The notes under the pieces were generated by a model, which worked only from the letters and a program-made list of their open reading frames with translations, did no database searches and was not told the origin of the DNA. The position numbers were made by a program, and so were the translations under genes. A stretch of DNA of 64,000 bases from Azoarcus sp031546845. Its GTDB lineage: Bacteria; Pseudomonadota; Gammaproteobacteria; Burkholderiales; Rhodocyclaceae. The DNA is taken from NCBI GenBank assembly GCA_031546845.1, contig JAVBJT010000006.1:62001-126000 (forward strand), read 5' to 3'. Shown here in pieces: positions 51,600 through 59,983 of this stretch (the first letter of the stretch is position 1; each line of letters starts with the position of its first letter).

Positions 51600-52801
51600 A
51601 ATGCGTCGAGCTATATGCGGGTGCTGGCGGGCTGGCAATGGGAGTCCATCTAGCCGGCTTCGAGCCACAAGCCGTCGTGGAGTGGGACAGATGGGCATGT
51701 GACACAATCCGCGAAAATAGAGCTTGTGGATACCCGCTCGTGGCTGGCTGGAATGTCCATGAAGGCGATGTAAGGGAATTCGACTGGGAAGCCATTGGCA
51801 AAGAAATAGACCTGCTTGCTGGTGGCCCCCCTTGCCAACCGTTTTCGATGGGCGGCAAACACAAGGCACACGACGACAGCCGTGACATGTTCCCAGCAAC
51901 GGTCGACATCGTCCGTAGACTTCGCCCACGAGCATTTATCGTCGAGAACGTGAAGGGTCTTACCCGCTCGTCCTTCGCAAACTACTATCAGTACATCCTC
52001 CTTCAACTTTCTTTTCCAGAAGTCGGAAAAAAGAAAAATGAGGATTGGATGAACCACTTCCGCCGCCTCCAAAAAGAGAAAGCATCGGACAAGGCAAGTG
52101 ACAAGAGCCTCACTTACAACGTAGTGCCGACCCTCGTGAACGCCGCCGACTACGGCATCCCACAGAAACGGGAACGTGTTTTCATTGTTGGCTTCCGCTC
52201 CGACCTCGGCGTCGAATGGTCATTTCCAAAACCAACACACAGTTTCGACGCCCTTCTTTACAGCCAATTCGTTACTGGTGACTACTGGAAACAACATGGC
52301 ATCGAGAAGCCCTCGATTCCGGAAAAACATGCATCACGCATTAGCAAATTTAGCATGTTCCCGCCAGACACACTCCCCTGGCGAACGGTTCGTGATGCGT
52401 TGGAAGGCTTGCCCGACCCCAAATCGAGAACGGCAAAAAGCATTCCCGATCATCGTTACCAAGATGGGGCAAGGGTCTACCCAGGGCACACAGGGAGTCC
52501 GCTTGATCTCCCGGCAAAAACCCTCAAGGCAGGGGACCATGGCGTTCCTGGAGGCGAAAACATGCTTGTCCAAAAAGACGGCAGTGTTCGCTACTTCACC
52601 GTTAGAGAAGCTGCACGCATCCAAACATTCCCCGATGGCTACCGTTTCCACGGTTCGTGGACTGAGACGATGCGACAACTCGGGAACGCGGTTCCGGTCA
52701 TGCTCGGTCGAATTGTCGCCGCCAGTGTCGCGGAGAGGCTTGTCCTCACACAGATGCGGCAACTCACCCGAACTACCGGGCAGGTCAAGGGCGCGGCATG
52801 A
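51596..52801 (+). CDS. DNA (cytosine-5) methyltransferase of the restriction-modification system
   Basis: 401 residues. C5 methyltransferase motifs in order: I (ELYAGAGGLAMG), IV (GGPPCQPFS, nucleophile Cys80), VI (VENVKG), VIII (PQKRERVF) and X (QLGNAVPV). The target-recognition region lies around 230-330. It transfers methyl groups from SAM to cytosine in the recognition site, protecting the host from the adjacent nuclease. If the nuclease is a true Eco29kI relative, the site would be CCGCGG. It overlaps both neighbours by 4 bases. Confidence 0.94.
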   Translation: MKCVELYAGAGGLAMGVHLAGFEPQAVVEWDRWACDTIRENRACGYPLVAGWNVHEGDVREFDWEAIGKEIDLLAGGPPCQPFSMGGKHKAHDDSRDMFPATVDIVRRLRPRAFIVENVKGLTRSSFANYYQYILLQLSFPEVGKKKNEDWMNHFRRLQKEKASDKASDKSLTYNVVPTLVNAADYGIPQKRERVFIVGFRSDLGVEWSFPKPTHSFDALLYSQFVTGDYWKQHGIEKPSIPEKHASRISKFSMFPPDTLPWRTVRDALEGLPDPKSRTAKSIPDHRYQDGARVYPGHTGSPLDLPAKTLKAGDHGVPGGENMLVQKDGSVRYFTVREAARIQTFPDGYRFHGSWTETMRQLGNAVPVMLGRIVAASVAERLVLTQMRQLTRTTGQVKGAA

Positions 52802-53445
52802 CAGCGGACATCATCCCCTTCAACCCGCTGGACAAGAAGAACCTTGGAGCAAGCGTCGCTGAAGCAATGCTTGCAAGCAAGGTGCATCCTCTCGGCGATC
52901 CGCCAAGCTTCAAGGGGGCGGGTATTTATGCCATTTACTACGAGGGGTCGTTCGTTCCATATGGAGAAATCGCCAAGCAAAACAAGAATGCGAAAACCGC
53001 TCCTATCTATATCGGTAAAGCAGTTCCAGCAGGAGCAAGAAAGGGCGGAGATATAGGAGCCACAAGTGGAAAGCCTCTCTTCAACCGATTGTCCGAGCAC
53101 GCCGAAAGCATCCGCGCAACCGACAATTTGAATATTGAGGACTTCACCTGCCGTTTTCTCGTCGTCGACGATATTTGGATTCCGCTGGGCGAATCCTTGC
53201 TCATCGCCCGCTACTCCCCCCTCTGGAACTCCCTCATCGACGGATTTGGAAACCACGATCCCGGCAGCGGGAGATACAACGGCATGCGGCCCCGCTGGGA
53301 TGTCCTGCATCCTGGTAGAGCATGGGCAGCGAAGTGCAAGGAAAGGCCCGAGACAACCGCAGACATCACCAGGGATGTGGAGAGCTATCTTCGAGCCGCC
53401 ACTTTTCCGGCTAATGACCGATTCATTGCCTCAACAGACGACTAG
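52798..53445 (+). CDS. GIY-YIG type II restriction endonuclease, Eco29kI family
   Basis: 215 residues. GIYAIYYEG (Tyr44) and PIYIGKAVPAGARKG (Tyr71) form the GIY-YIG core; Arg97, His101, Glu132 (IPLGESLL) and Asn144 (PLWNSL) follow at the spacings of the Eco29kI catalytic residues. GFGNHDPGSGRYN and the WDVLHPGRAWA tail are also family-specific. Eco29kI cuts CCGCGG. That sequence occurs in this window (for example 8485-8490, 9340-9345, 47340-47345), so the methylase should be active. It is the last gene of the island. Confidence 0.9.
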   Translation: MTADIIPFNPLDKKNLGASVAEAMLASKVHPLGDPPSFKGAGIYAIYYEGSFVPYGEIAKQNKNAKTAPIYIGKAVPAGARKGGDIGATSGKPLFNRLSEHAESIRATDNLNIEDFTCRFLVVDDIWIPLGESLLIARYSPLWNSLIDGFGNHDPGSGRYNGMRPRWDVLHPGRAWAAKCKERPETTADITRDVESYLRAATFPANDRFIASTDD

Positions 53446-53487
53446 TACCGGCAAACATCCGCCCGCCGGGAGGGATTGAGCCTCATC

Positions 53488-53904
53488 TCACCCTTGCCTC
53501 ATGGTTATCCCGGCTGCGCTCGAATCACACGTATCAGCGCCCCTGGCCACAATGTAAACATGCTCACCATTCACACCAACCGGCACGGCTTCCAGCGCAT
53601 TCCCCCTGCACGGGCCTTCGGTGCACATGCCGTCGTCGAAACGGAAAAAGGCCGTGTGGTGGGCACAGACGACTTCCATGTCGAGCGTCAGGAATTTCTG
53701 CTCTTCGAAATTCAAGGGCAGCGAAAAATGCGGGCAGTTGTTCATATAGGCCCAAATATCGCCGCCGCTACGCAGCAGAACGAGACGAAACGCTTCCTCG
53801 CCGCCGCCGAAGCTGACTCCGTAGCCGCCGCCGTCCGGAATGTGCCCGACGTCGCAAACATAGGTTCCGGGTTCAGGCGCGAAAGGTCTTTTCTTCCAAC
53901 TCAT
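53488..53904 (-). CDS. Rieske [2Fe-2S] domain protein
   Basis: 138 residues from ATG 53904, which overlaps the upstream gene's stop as ATGA and follows GGGAGG. Rieske ligands are visible: C57-P-H59 (NNCPHFSLPL) and C80-A-H-H83 (VVCAHHTAFFRF). Such stand-alone proteins are ferredoxins for oxygenases or regulatory/electron-transfer modules. It is the last gene of the hydroxyquinol operon. A partner oxygenase is not in the window, so the electron acceptor is unknown. Confidence 0.85.
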   Translation of the reverse strand: MSWKKRPFAPEPGTYVCDVGHIPDGGGYGVSFGGGEEAFRLVLLRSGGDIWAYMNNCPHFSLPLNFEEQKFLTLDMEVVCAHHTAFFRFDDGMCTEGPCRGNALEAVPVGVNGEHVYIVARGADTCDSSAAGITMRQG

Positions 53905-54206
53905 TGCCCGCCTCCCGGTGTGCCGAGCGTCCATGACCAGGGCCGGATGACGACAGACTCGAACAGCGCCGCGTCCGAATAGGGATCGTCCCGCACGAAG
54001 GATTCCACGGCCGCCATGTCGCCGGCCTCCACCACCAGCAGCGTTCCGTTCATTTTTTCTTGCGACGCGTCGAGCGTCGGCCCGCCCAGCAGCACCTTGA
54101 CCGGATGCCGGCCCGGATTGGCAAGGTATTGCCGGTGACTGGGGCGCACGGACGCCCGCAGCGCCTCTTTGCCCGGTTTATCGGTACCAAAAACAATGAA
54201 ATACAT
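53901..54206 (-). CDS. YCII-related (YciI family) protein, possibly TftG-like
   Basis: 101 residues from ATG 54206; a TTG directly before it is an alternative. The ferredoxin-like YCII fold is indicated by YFIVFGTDKPGKEALRASVR, the conserved His24 (RPSHRQYL) and the acidic pair in VRDDPYSDAALFE (Asp74). In the family TftG, a 5-chlorohydroxyquinol dehydrochlorinase acting just before hydroxyquinol dioxygenase, a His-Asp pair is catalytic. Its place directly after a hydroxyquinol-type dioxygenase makes a related ring reaction plausible. That is inference; many YCII proteins have unknown roles. Confidence 0.8.
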   Translation of the reverse strand: MYFIVFGTDKPGKEALRASVRPSHRQYLANPGRHPVKVLLGGPTLDASQEKMNGTLLVVEAGDMAAVESFVRDDPYSDAALFESVVIRPWSWTLGTPGGGQ

Positions 54207-54220
54207 CAAATCCTCGGCGC

Positions 54221-55051
54221 TCAGTTTTTCTCAAGTACGAAGTCGTATTCAACCTCGAAGCGCCCCGAGCCCTTGCGCTCGAATCTGGCGATGAGCGAGT
54301 TCTTGACGCCGAACACCGCATCCGATTCGAGATATTCGTCGCCGTCGGTGAAAATCTGCGTAACGACCGCCTTGTGGCCCGGCGCGGAAACGATGAAATG
54401 AATGTGCGCCGGCCGGAACGGATGGCGTCCCATCGCGCGCAGATACTTGCCAACAGGGCCATCGGTCGGAATCGAATAGCTCACCGGGCACAGCGTATCG
54501 AAGGCATAGCCACCATCCGCGCCGGCCTGGAACTTGCCGCACAGGTGGAACTCGTCCTGACCCTGGTCCTGCATGTGATACAAGCCGTTGGGCGCGGTCT
54601 GCCACACGTCGAGCGTCGCCCCCTGAATGGGCTTGCCGTCGAGGCCGCGTACCTTGCCGTGTACATGGACATGATCGCCATCCACATCGGCGGCGGCCAG
54701 ATCCGTTCCCGTTTCACGCGCGGGAGCTCCGGCCTGATAGAACGGGCCGAGCACACTGGATTCGGTAGCGCTGGGCGGCTTGCGGTTGGCAATCGCATCG
54801 ACGAGCATCGATACGCCGAGAATGTCCGACAGCAGCACGTATTCCTGCCGTTTGTCATCACAGATCCGGCCTGTCTCGGTCAGAAACCGGATGCCGGCGA
54901 ACCACTCTTCCATGCTCGGCTCGATCTCGCGCACAAACTCGTGCACATGGCGTATCAGCGACGCGGAAATTTCCTTCAGGCGCGCGTCTTCGCAGTTCGC
55001 CAGCTTCGCGAGCACGGCTTCCATCATGTTTTTTTCTGCCAGGTTCTTCAT
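54221..55051 (-). CDS. Intradiol ring-cleavage dioxygenase, probably hydroxyquinol 1,2-dioxygenase
   Basis: 276 residues from ATG 55051, with AGGAGGG upstream; the longer frame is a shadow of livM. An N-terminal helical dimerisation domain (about 1-100) precedes the catalytic beta sandwich. The four iron(III) ligands are visible: Tyr158 (NGLYHMQ), Tyr192 (VSYSIPTDGP), and His216 and His218 (RPAHIHF). Catechol and hydroxyquinol dioxygenases share this fold. Linkage to maleylacetate reductase points to hydroxyquinol, whose cleavage gives maleylacetate. It lies 38 bases after livM. Confidence 0.88.
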   Translation of the reverse strand: MKNLAEKNMMEAVLAKLANCEDARLKEISASLIRHVHEFVREIEPSMEEWFAGIRFLTETGRICDDKRQEYVLLSDILGVSMLVDAIANRKPPSATESSVLGPFYQAGAPARETGTDLAAADVDGDHVHVHGKVRGLDGKPIQGATLDVWQTAPNGLYHMQDQGQDEFHLCGKFQAGADGGYAFDTLCPVSYSIPTDGPVGKYLRAMGRHPFRPAHIHFIVSAPGHKAVVTQIFTDGDEYLESDAVFGVKNSLIARFERKGSGRFEVEYDFVLEKN

Positions 55052-55089
55052 TGCGCCCTCCTCTACGGCACGATTGATTGACACACGCT

Positions 55090-56148
55090 TTACGCCTCCA
55101 CCGCTTCCGGTACGGCTCCTGCCCGGCGCCGCGCGGATGGCTCCGGTGTTTCCGCCAGCACAAGCTGACGACGCGTGGCGAACAGTTGTATGTCGAAGCG
55201 CCGCGCCGCCCAACCCCACAAGCCTTCGCGCATGAACAGCATGGTCAGGATGGCGATGGCGCCGAGCAGCACCATGTAGGCGGTACCGAAATCGGCGAAG
55301 AAAAAGCGCAGCACGAAATAGACGAGGGTGCCGATCAGCGGGCCTTCGATCGTGCCGACGCCGCCGATGATGACGATGAAGATAACCAGCGCCGACCACT
55401 CGATGGAAAACGCCGCATCGGGCGAAACACGTAGTTTGGTCAGGAAGATCAGCGCGCCGATCAACCCGGTACCGATTGCGGCAACGATGTAGACGCTCGT
55501 CTTGATGCGCCGCACGGACACGCCGAGCGATTCGGAGGCCGGCTCGCTGTCGCGCACGGCGGTCAGGGCCAAGCCTTGGCCGGAGCGCAGCAGCAGATAC
55601 ACGGCGAGCACCGAACCCACGCCGATGGCGAGCGATGCCCAGTAGATCAGCGCATCCCGCCACCACGGCTCAAGCGCGGCAACGGATTCGGTGATGCTGA
55701 TACCCGACCCGCCGCCGAGCGCCGAATAGTTAGCCAGCGCGAGCCGGAACACTTCGGCCAGCACCCAACTCCCGATGGCGAAGTGCGGCCCTTGCAGACG
55801 GAACAGCAGCTTGGATGAAGGCCACGCGAGCAGGCCCGCGACGGCCCCACCGGCAAGGATGCCGACCAGCGGATCCAGGTTGGCGAACACCGTCACCCCC
55901 ACCAGCGCGTAGGCGCCGATACCGACGAAGGCTTGCTGGCCAATGGAAATCAAGCCGCCGTAGCCTGCCAGCAGATTCCACATCTGCGCCAGCGCCAGAA
56001 AGTAGAAGAATTCCACCAGCGTCATCATCAAGCCGGACGAGCCCCACGCCGGTATCGTGGCGGCGAGCAAGGCGAGCGCGCAAAAGCTCGTCATGGCGAT
56101 GCGCGACAAGCGCGTGGAACGGACGATCTCGAAGCTTCTGTTGGACAT
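55090..56148 (-). CDS. livM: Branched-chain-type ABC importer permease LivM
   Basis: 352 residues, hydrophobic with about nine membrane helices. LAQMWNLLAGYGGLISIGQQ with AFVGIGAYALVGV and LGVSVRRIKTSVYIVAAIGT are typical of LivM. The C-terminal cytoplasmic tail is longer than usual and Arg/Ala-rich. It forms the channel with LivH. It is cotranscribed with the aromatic genes, so it likely serves uptake of an aromatic acid rather than an amino acid. Confidence 0.93.
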   Translation of the reverse strand: MSNRSFEIVRSTRLSRIAMTSFCALALLAATIPAWGSSGLMMTLVEFFYFLALAQMWNLLAGYGGLISIGQQAFVGIGAYALVGVTVFANLDPLVGILAGGAVAGLLAWPSSKLLFRLQGPHFAIGSWVLAEVFRLALANYSALGGGSGISITESVAALEPWWRDALIYWASLAIGVGSVLAVYLLLRSGQGLALTAVRDSEPASESLGVSVRRIKTSVYIVAAIGTGLIGALIFLTKLRVSPDAAFSIEWSALVIFIVIIGGVGTIEGPLIGTLVYFVLRFFFADFGTAYMVLLGAIAILTMLFMREGLWGWAARRFDIQLFATRRQLVLAETPEPSARRRAGAVPEAVEA

Positions 56149-56160
56149 GGCCGGGCCTTT

Positions 56161-57033
56161 TCAGCGGTCGCGGGTTTTCGGGAACAGGCCCTGGGGACGG
56201 ACCATGAGAACGAGGAAGAAAGCCAGGTGGCCGAACAACAGCCCCCACCCCGGATCGAAGCGGAAACCGACCGACTGCGCGATGCCGAGAATCATGCCGC
56301 CGGCCAGCGTGCCCCACAGCGAACCGAGGCCGCCGATGATGACGGCCTCGAAGGCGTAGATCAGTTGCGGCGGGCCGAGCAGCGGATCGAAGGCTTTTGT
56401 CATGCCGAGCACCAGCCCGGCGAACGCCACCGTGGCCGACGCCACGGCCATGGCGACGGCAAACAGCCTGGCGCTATCGATGCCCATCAGTTGCACGATC
56501 TCGCGGTCGTCCGAGGTCGCGCGCAGCGTGCGGCCAGTCGCCGTTTTCGAAAAGAAAAGCTGCAGGCCGGCCAACAGCAGGATCGCCGCAACGAAAACGA
56601 GCAGCGGAAAGGTGCCGACGAAGAGATCGCCACCCAGTTCGATGCTGTGGATCATCAGGTCGCCGCCATCGAGCCGCTGCGAATCGCCGGCAAAAAGCGC
56701 GAGCAGCACGTTCTGCAGGATGATCGACAAGCCGAATGTGACCAGCAGCGGCGGCATCATGTCGCGCCCGAGCACACGGTTGTAGAGCAGCCGCTGCGCC
56801 CAGTAGCCGACGAAGGCGAGAGCCGGCACGGTCACGGCCAACGTCAATAGCGGATGCATCGGCAGCACGGCGATCAGCGCGAGGCTTGCGTAGGCGCCGA
56901 CAACGATGAAATCGCCGTGGGCGATGTTCACAAAGCGCATGATTCCCCAGCTCAACGACAGCCCGGTGGCAAACAGCGCATAGACGCCGCCCAGCAGAAC
57001 CCCCTGGATCAAGGTATCAAGAATGTCGTACAT
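56161..57033 (-). CDS. livH: Branched-chain-type ABC importer permease LivH
   Basis: 290 residues, the usual LivH size. GVLLGGVYALFATGLSLSWG with IMRFVNIAHGDFIVVGAYAS and GGLGSLWGTLAGGMILGIAQ are the family hallmarks. It is the second permease of the importer, 12 bases upstream of livM. Confidence 0.94.
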   Translation of the reverse strand: MYDILDTLIQGVLLGGVYALFATGLSLSWGIMRFVNIAHGDFIVVGAYASLALIAVLPMHPLLTLAVTVPALAFVGYWAQRLLYNRVLGRDMMPPLLVTFGLSIILQNVLLALFAGDSQRLDGGDLMIHSIELGGDLFVGTFPLLVFVAAILLLAGLQLFFSKTATGRTLRATSDDREIVQLMGIDSARLFAVAMAVASATVAFAGLVLGMTKAFDPLLGPPQLIYAFEAVIIGGLGSLWGTLAGGMILGIAQSVGFRFDPGWGLLFGHLAFFLVLMVRPQGLFPKTRDR

Positions 57034-57057
57034 CGTTCACTCCGACAGGAACGGAAT

Positions 57058-57762
57058 CTAGTGGGAACCGAAGTAGGCTTCGGAAATCTGCTCGCGGCTC
57101 AGCTCGGCGGCCCGGCCGCTCAAGGACACGCGCCCTTCCTGGAAGCAATAGACGCGCTCGGAAATACGCTGCGCCTGGCCGATGTCCTGCTCGACGACGA
57201 CGATGGCGGTGCCGGCGGCGAGAATCTTCGGCACGTTGGCGTAAATGTCGCGGATGATGAGCGGCGCGAGCCCGAGCGAAATTTCGTCGCACAACAGCAG
57301 CGCGGGGTTCGACATCAGCGCGCGGCCGATGGCGACCATCTGCTGCTGACCGCCGGATAGCGACGTGGCCGGCTGACGGCTGCGCTCTTCCAGGATCGGA
57401 AAAATTTCGTAGATGCGGCCCAGATTCCAAAATCCAGCACGCCCCGACACCGCGCCCATGCGCAGGTTTTCCTCCACCGTCAGACTCGGAAACAAGCGCC
57501 GCCCTTCGGGCACCAGCGCAATACCTTTCTTGACGATCTCATACGGCGCCAGACCGCCTATCGACGCGCCGCGATACATGACCATGCCGGGCTCGACCTT
57601 GTTGAGGCCGACGATGGATTTCAGAAAGGTCGATTTACCCGCGCCGTTGGCCCCGATCACAGCGATGACCTCGCCCTCGGCAATCTTGAAATCGATACCG
57701 AAAAGCGCCTGGAAATCACCGTACCAAGCCCGCATCGACGAAATTTCGAGTAGCGCCGTCAT
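57058..57762 (-). CDS. livF: Branched-chain-type ABC importer ATPase LivF
   Basis: 234 residues from ATG 57762, which overlaps the livG stop as ATGA. Walker A is GANGAGKST, the signature is LSGGQQQMVAIGRAL and Walker B is LLLCDEISLGLAP. These are typical of LivF. It energises transport together with LivG. Confidence 0.94.
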   Translation of the reverse strand: MTALLEISSMRAWYGDFQALFGIDFKIAEGEVIAVIGANGAGKSTFLKSIVGLNKVEPGMVMYRGASIGGLAPYEIVKKGIALVPEGRRLFPSLTVEENLRMGAVSGRAGFWNLGRIYEIFPILEERSRQPATSLSGGQQQMVAIGRALMSNPALLLCDEISLGLAPLIIRDIYANVPKILAAGTAIVVVEQDIGQAQRISERVYCFQEGRVSLSGRAAELSREQISEAYFGSH

Positions 57763-58484
57763 GCCTCGATCCCCATGTAAACCTCCCTGACCTGGCTGCT
57801 CGCCATCACCGCGTCGGGCTTGCCCTCGGTCAACACGGCGCCGAAGTTGATCACCAGCAGCCGATCGACCACCGCCAGCAACGCATGCACCACATGCTCG
57901 ATCCAGATGATCGAAACGCCCTCGGCACGGATGTCGCGGATCGTCTTCACCAATTCCTGTGCCTCGCGGTCGGTAAGGCCGCCGGCAATCTCGTCGAGCA
58001 GCAACAGGCGCGGCTTGGTGGACAAGGCTCGCGCCATTTCCAGGCGTTTTCTGTCCAGCAGCGACAACGACCCCGCCAGCGCATTGGCCTTGTGCAGCAA
58101 GGCCGTGCGTTCGAGCACCGACACGCAATGCGCATAGGCTTCGCCGTCCGCCAGGCCGGCGCCGAAACGCGCGCCCACGAGCAGGTTCTCGAACACGGAC
58201 ATGCCCGAGAACGGATGGGGAATCTGGTACGAACGGCCGATGCCGAGCTTGCAGCGCGCGGCGGCGGAAAGACCGGTGATGTCGCGTCCGCCGAACTCGA
58301 TCGTTCCCGAATCCGGGCGCACATCGCCGGTAATCAGATTGAACATCGTCGATTTACCCGCGCCGTTGGGGCCAAGCACACCCAGGGCCTCTCCGTCGGC
58401 AAGCGCAAGGCTCAGGTTGTCCGTCACCTTGAGCGCGCCGTACTTCTTGTTCAGGCAATCCACTTTCAACAACTTCTGGGTCAT
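57759..58484 (-). CDS. livG: Branched-chain-type ABC importer ATPase LivG
   Basis: 241 residues from ATG 58484 (MTQKLLKV), with GGGAG upstream. Walker A is GPNGAGKST and Walker B LLLLDEIAGGLTDRE. The signature region reads SLSLLDRKRLEMARAL instead of the usual LSxGQ form, a variant that merits note. It pairs with LivF. Confidence 0.92.
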   Translation of the reverse strand: MTQKLLKVDCLNKKYGALKVTDNLSLALADGEALGVLGPNGAGKSTMFNLITGDVRPDSGTIEFGGRDITGLSAAARCKLGIGRSYQIPHPFSGMSVFENLLVGARFGAGLADGEAYAHCVSVLERTALLHKANALAGSLSLLDRKRLEMARALSTKPRLLLLDEIAGGLTDREAQELVKTIRDIRAEGVSIIWIEHVVHALLAVVDRLLVINFGAVLTEGKPDAVMASSQVREVYMGIEA

Positions 58485-58596
58485 GCGAACTCCCACACCC
58501 GCAAATTTCAGGCACAACGATCCCAGGCCCGGCTGGCTCGCCGGACCTGGGCTGCACTGCACATCGGATTCAACGCACCCGGATCACGCGCCCAGA

Positions 58597-59895
58597 TCAC
58601 ACACCCAAGGGCTTGAGCTTGTCCTGCACGGAAATGGCCGGCGCAATCGAGTTGGAAACGATCACCAACTCGTATTTGTGTTTTCCGCCCTTGCGCCATT
58701 GCCCGCCGACCAGCGGCGTTTTGGCGACGTTCTTCACCGGCCCGCCTTGCCAACTGACCGGCCCGACGATGGTGTCGAGCTTGGTCGCGGCAATCGCATC
58801 GCGGATGGCCGCCGGCGATTCGAGGTCGCGGCTGCGTTTGAGCGCATCGACGGCAATCTCAAACAAGGCGTGCGCGAAACCAAGCGGCTGCGTCCATTGC
58901 CGCTTGGTTTTCTGCTCATAGGCGTCGGCAAGCTGCTGTGCCGTCATCCCGGCCAAGGAGGATTTGAACGGGTGAGATGGCGTCCACCAAACCTCGCACG
59001 ACAAACCGTCGCCATTGCCGCCGAGCGCCTCGACCGAGGATGGGAACAACAGCGCCTTGCCAACGGTGGCCACCTTCGGCCGGTAGCCTTTCTGCAAAGC
59101 CTGATTCCAGAACATGGTGAAATCCGGCGGCAAAGGCACGCCGGTCAAGATATCGGCCTTGCCGCGCCGGTACTGGGCGATCTGGGCCGAGTAATCCGAA
59201 GTCAGGTTCTGATAGCGGCCAGGGTCGACCACCGAATAGCCGCCTTTCTGCAACGCGGGCGGGAAGCCGATCTTGGCGTCGCCCCAGGCGTTGCCATCGC
59301 CATCGTTCGGCCACAGGCCGGCCACGACCTTGTTCGTCGGCACGCTGTTCCACAAATCCATGAACACCGCGACAAGATCCTCGAGCCCCCAGAAGAAGTG
59401 GTAGGTCCAGTCGAAACCCGTTTCCGGCTTGCCGCCGCGCGTGAAAAACCACGGCTGCCACGGCACCACGGTGGAAATGCACGGCTTTTTGTTGAGTTCG
59501 CACTGATCCGACACCGGATTCGCCGTTTCCGGCGTCGATGACACCAACATCAGATCGATGTTGTCGCGCACAATCAGTTCATTGGCCACACCCGAAGCGC
59601 GGTTCGGATTGGACTGGCTGTCCTTGACGATGATCTGCACCGGGCGCTTGACGCCGCCGATCTCGATCCCCTGCGCGAACAAGCCCTGCATCTGCTCGAC
59701 GATGAAATTGTCGGTTTCCGCGAACGGCGCAAGCGGGCCGGTTTTCGGCGTAACGAAGCCGATTTTGATCGGGCGCGCAGCCTGCCCGAAAGCCAGCGAC
59801 GGCAGCCCCCCGGCGACGAGCGCGGCGCCACCGATCAGTTTGAGCGCATGACGGCGCCGGGCGTTGATGGCGTATTTGCCCTTATTCGTTCCCAT
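58597..59895 (-). CDS. livK: Periplasmic ligand-binding protein of the importer (LivK type)
   Basis: 432 residues. A twin-arginine-like signal peptide begins ARRRHALKLIGGAALVAGGL and ends LPSLAFGQA. The mature type I periplasmic binding protein follows (PIKIGFVTPKTGPLAPFAE; NRASGVANELIVRDNIDLML). The family includes binders of amino acids, amides and many aromatic acids. Within this operon an aromatic ligand is inferred. GGAGGAG precedes the ATG. Confidence 0.9.
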   Translation of the reverse strand: MGTNKGKYAINARRRHALKLIGGAALVAGGLPSLAFGQAARPIKIGFVTPKTGPLAPFAETDNFIVEQMQGLFAQGIEIGGVKRPVQIIVKDSQSNPNRASGVANELIVRDNIDLMLVSSTPETANPVSDQCELNKKPCISTVVPWQPWFFTRGGKPETGFDWTYHFFWGLEDLVAVFMDLWNSVPTNKVVAGLWPNDGDGNAWGDAKIGFPPALQKGGYSVVDPGRYQNLTSDYSAQIAQYRRGKADILTGVPLPPDFTMFWNQALQKGYRPKVATVGKALLFPSSVEALGGNGDGLSCEVWWTPSHPFKSSLAGMTAQQLADAYEQKTKRQWTQPLGFAHALFEIAVDALKRSRDLESPAAIRDAIAATKLDTIVGPVSWQGGPVKNVAKTPLVGGQWRKGGKHKYELVIVSNSIAPAISVQDKLKPLGV

Positions 59896-59956
59896 GTTCT
59901 GTCTCCTCCTCGGTTTTTCCCGATGTTGGTGTGGGTCCGCTCAGTTTTCCTTCGGG

Positions 59957-59981
59957 TTTCTCCCGTTTTCTCCCGTTTCTC
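59957..59981. repeat. Short tandem repeat between maleylacetate reductase and livK
   Basis: TTTCTCCCG at 59957-59965 and 59967-59975, then a partial copy (TTTCTC). It gives a purine-rich mRNA leader just after the maleylacetate reductase stop and may be a processing or spacing element. Nothing stronger is visible in this 88-base gap. Confidence 0.5.
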
Positions 59982-59983
59982 TC

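Noticed and set aside
54221..55666. A 481-residue open frame containing the dioxygenase with an extra 205-residue N-terminus
   Set aside because: The extra part lies out of frame inside livM and has shadow-frame composition; the ATG at 55051 has a strong ribosome binding site and begins the family domain.
57058..58128. A 356-residue open frame for LivF starting at 58128
   Set aside because: The first 122 residues are an out-of-frame shadow of livG; the true start is ATG 57762.
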